14,824 bases of DNA from NCBI GenBank assembly GCA_002348225.1, contig DEAP01000088.1, positions 483 through 15,306 of the forward strand, given 5' to 3'. The stretch's first letter is position 1. The number at the start of each line of letters is the position of its first letter. Below, piece by piece: positions 14,268 to 14,824 of the stretch. This stretch comes from Dehalococcoidia bacterium UBA2979. GTDB taxonomy: Bacteria; Chloroflexota; Dehalococcoidia; UBA2979. The translations under genes were made by a program, and so were the position numbers. The notes under the pieces were generated by a model. That model saw only the letters and a program-made list of their open reading frames with translations. It was not told where the DNA came from and did no database searches.

Positions 14268-14824
14268 ATGGCCGCCGCAACACATGAGACTCAGCATCAT
14301 ACGAGTATGGGAGTGGATAATCGAAAGCTCCTGATGTGGATTTTTCTTGCATCTGAGTGTTTGTTTTTCGGGAGTTTGCTCTCAACCTACCTCATATTTA
14401 AGGGAGAATCTCTGAGTGGTCCAGGGACCGATATTTTCGCCTTTGAGATTACATCTATTTCTACATTTGTTCTTCTTATGAGTAGTCTATCGATGGTACT
14501 TGCTGTGTACGGCGCGCAACATGGTCGACTAGGACTCATGAAGGGGATGCTGCTAATAACTATTCTTCTGGGCCTAATATTCCTTGGTTTTCAGGTATAC
14601 GAATTCCGGCATTTCGGTTCAATAGGTTTGAATTTGTCGACTAATCAGTTCGGAGCATCATTCTATCTGCTTACTGGTTTTCACGGATGCCACGTCGGTG
14701 TAGGGGTACTGTATTTGTCCTCGCTACTCCTAGGAGCTTTCCGAAGGAACGGGATTGGTAAAGAAACTCCTCTTTATGTGGATATAGGTGGCCTGTATTG
14801 GCACTTTGTGGATATTGTTTGGAT
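14268..14824 (+). CDS. ctaE: Cytochrome c oxidase subunit III, partial
   Basis: Haem-copper oxidase subunit III, a structural subunit that stabilises proton uptake in subunit I. The 185 complete visible codons run off the right edge. The protein starts with a short His-rich, hydrophilic leader, then goes straight to NRKLLMWIFLASECLFFGS, which corresponds to the third helix of seven-helix forms, so this is the short five-helix type. Conserved parts include FHGCHVGVG in the fourth visible helix and YWHFVDIVW at the cut, which normally lies near the C-terminus, so only about ten to fifteen residues are probably missing. AGAGGAG lies 5 nt before the ATG. It follows ctaD by 37 nt. Confidence 0.94.
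   Translation, partial: MAAATHETQHHTSMGVDNRKLLMWIFLASECLFFGSLLSTYLIFKGESLSGPGTDIFAFEITSISTFVLLMSSLSMVLAVYGAQHGRLGLMKGMLLITILLGLIFLGFQVYEFRHFGSIGLNLSTNQFGASFYLLTGFHGCHVGVGVLYLSSLLLGAFRRNGIGKETPLYVDIGGLYWHFVDIVW

Overview
The window is 14.8 kb of compact bacterial chromosome with moderate base composition. Its core is a cytochrome c maturation (System I, ccm) gene cluster that faces away from an aa3/caa3-type cytochrome c oxidase operon. I find no mobile elements, CRISPR arrays, tRNA or rRNA genes. The organism is an aerobic, respiring bacterium. A Tat-type lipoprotein signal on the ABC solute-binding protein, a CcmH with a second cysteine pair, a cytochrome c-fused oxidase subunit II and a short five-helix subunit III together suggest a Chloroflexota-like lineage, perhaps the marine SAR202 group. 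That assignment is inference only, since no phylogenetic marker could be compared.

Layout, left to right. (1) 1-1563, minus: an ABC transporter family 5 (peptide/nickel-type) solute-binding lipoprotein, cut by the left edge. (2) 1564-1942: a 379-nt divergent intergenic region with a perfect 17-nt palindrome at a candidate promoter and a bulged hairpin before the next gene. (3) 1943-3013, plus: a D-2-hydroxyacid dehydrogenase. (4) 3043-3522, minus, greA, divergent from (5) 3616-4365, plus, rsmG. (6) 4381-11095, minus: nine tightly packed genes read in the order ccmG-ccmE-ccmF-ccmH-ccmA-ccmB-ccmC-ccmD-ctaB. (7) 11096-11299: a 204-nt divergent control region. (8) 11300 to the right edge, plus: ctaC-ctaD-ctaE, with ctaE cut by the edge.

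How the parts fit together. CtaC carries a C-terminal CxxCH cytochrome c domain, so the oxidase itself needs covalent haem attachment. CcmABCD deliver haem to the chaperone CcmE, CcmG and CcmH keep the apocytochrome cysteines reduced, and CcmF/CcmH ligate the haem. CtaB makes haem O, the precursor of the haem A used by CtaD. The two divergent blocks therefore look like one module for building a cytochrome-c-fused terminal oxidase. Haem A synthase (ctaA), copper chaperones (Sco, CtaG) and a CcmI domain are not in the window.

Points that stand out: CcmE has HxxxF instead of HxxxY at its haem-binding motif; CcmH has four cysteines; the hydroxyacid dehydrogenase has lost two of the three glycines of its dinucleotide-binding motif; ccmG, ccmE and ccmF all appear to start at non-AUG codons; and CtaD has an extra C-terminal two-helix module. 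I see no wholly new system, but these variations on System I are worth testing.
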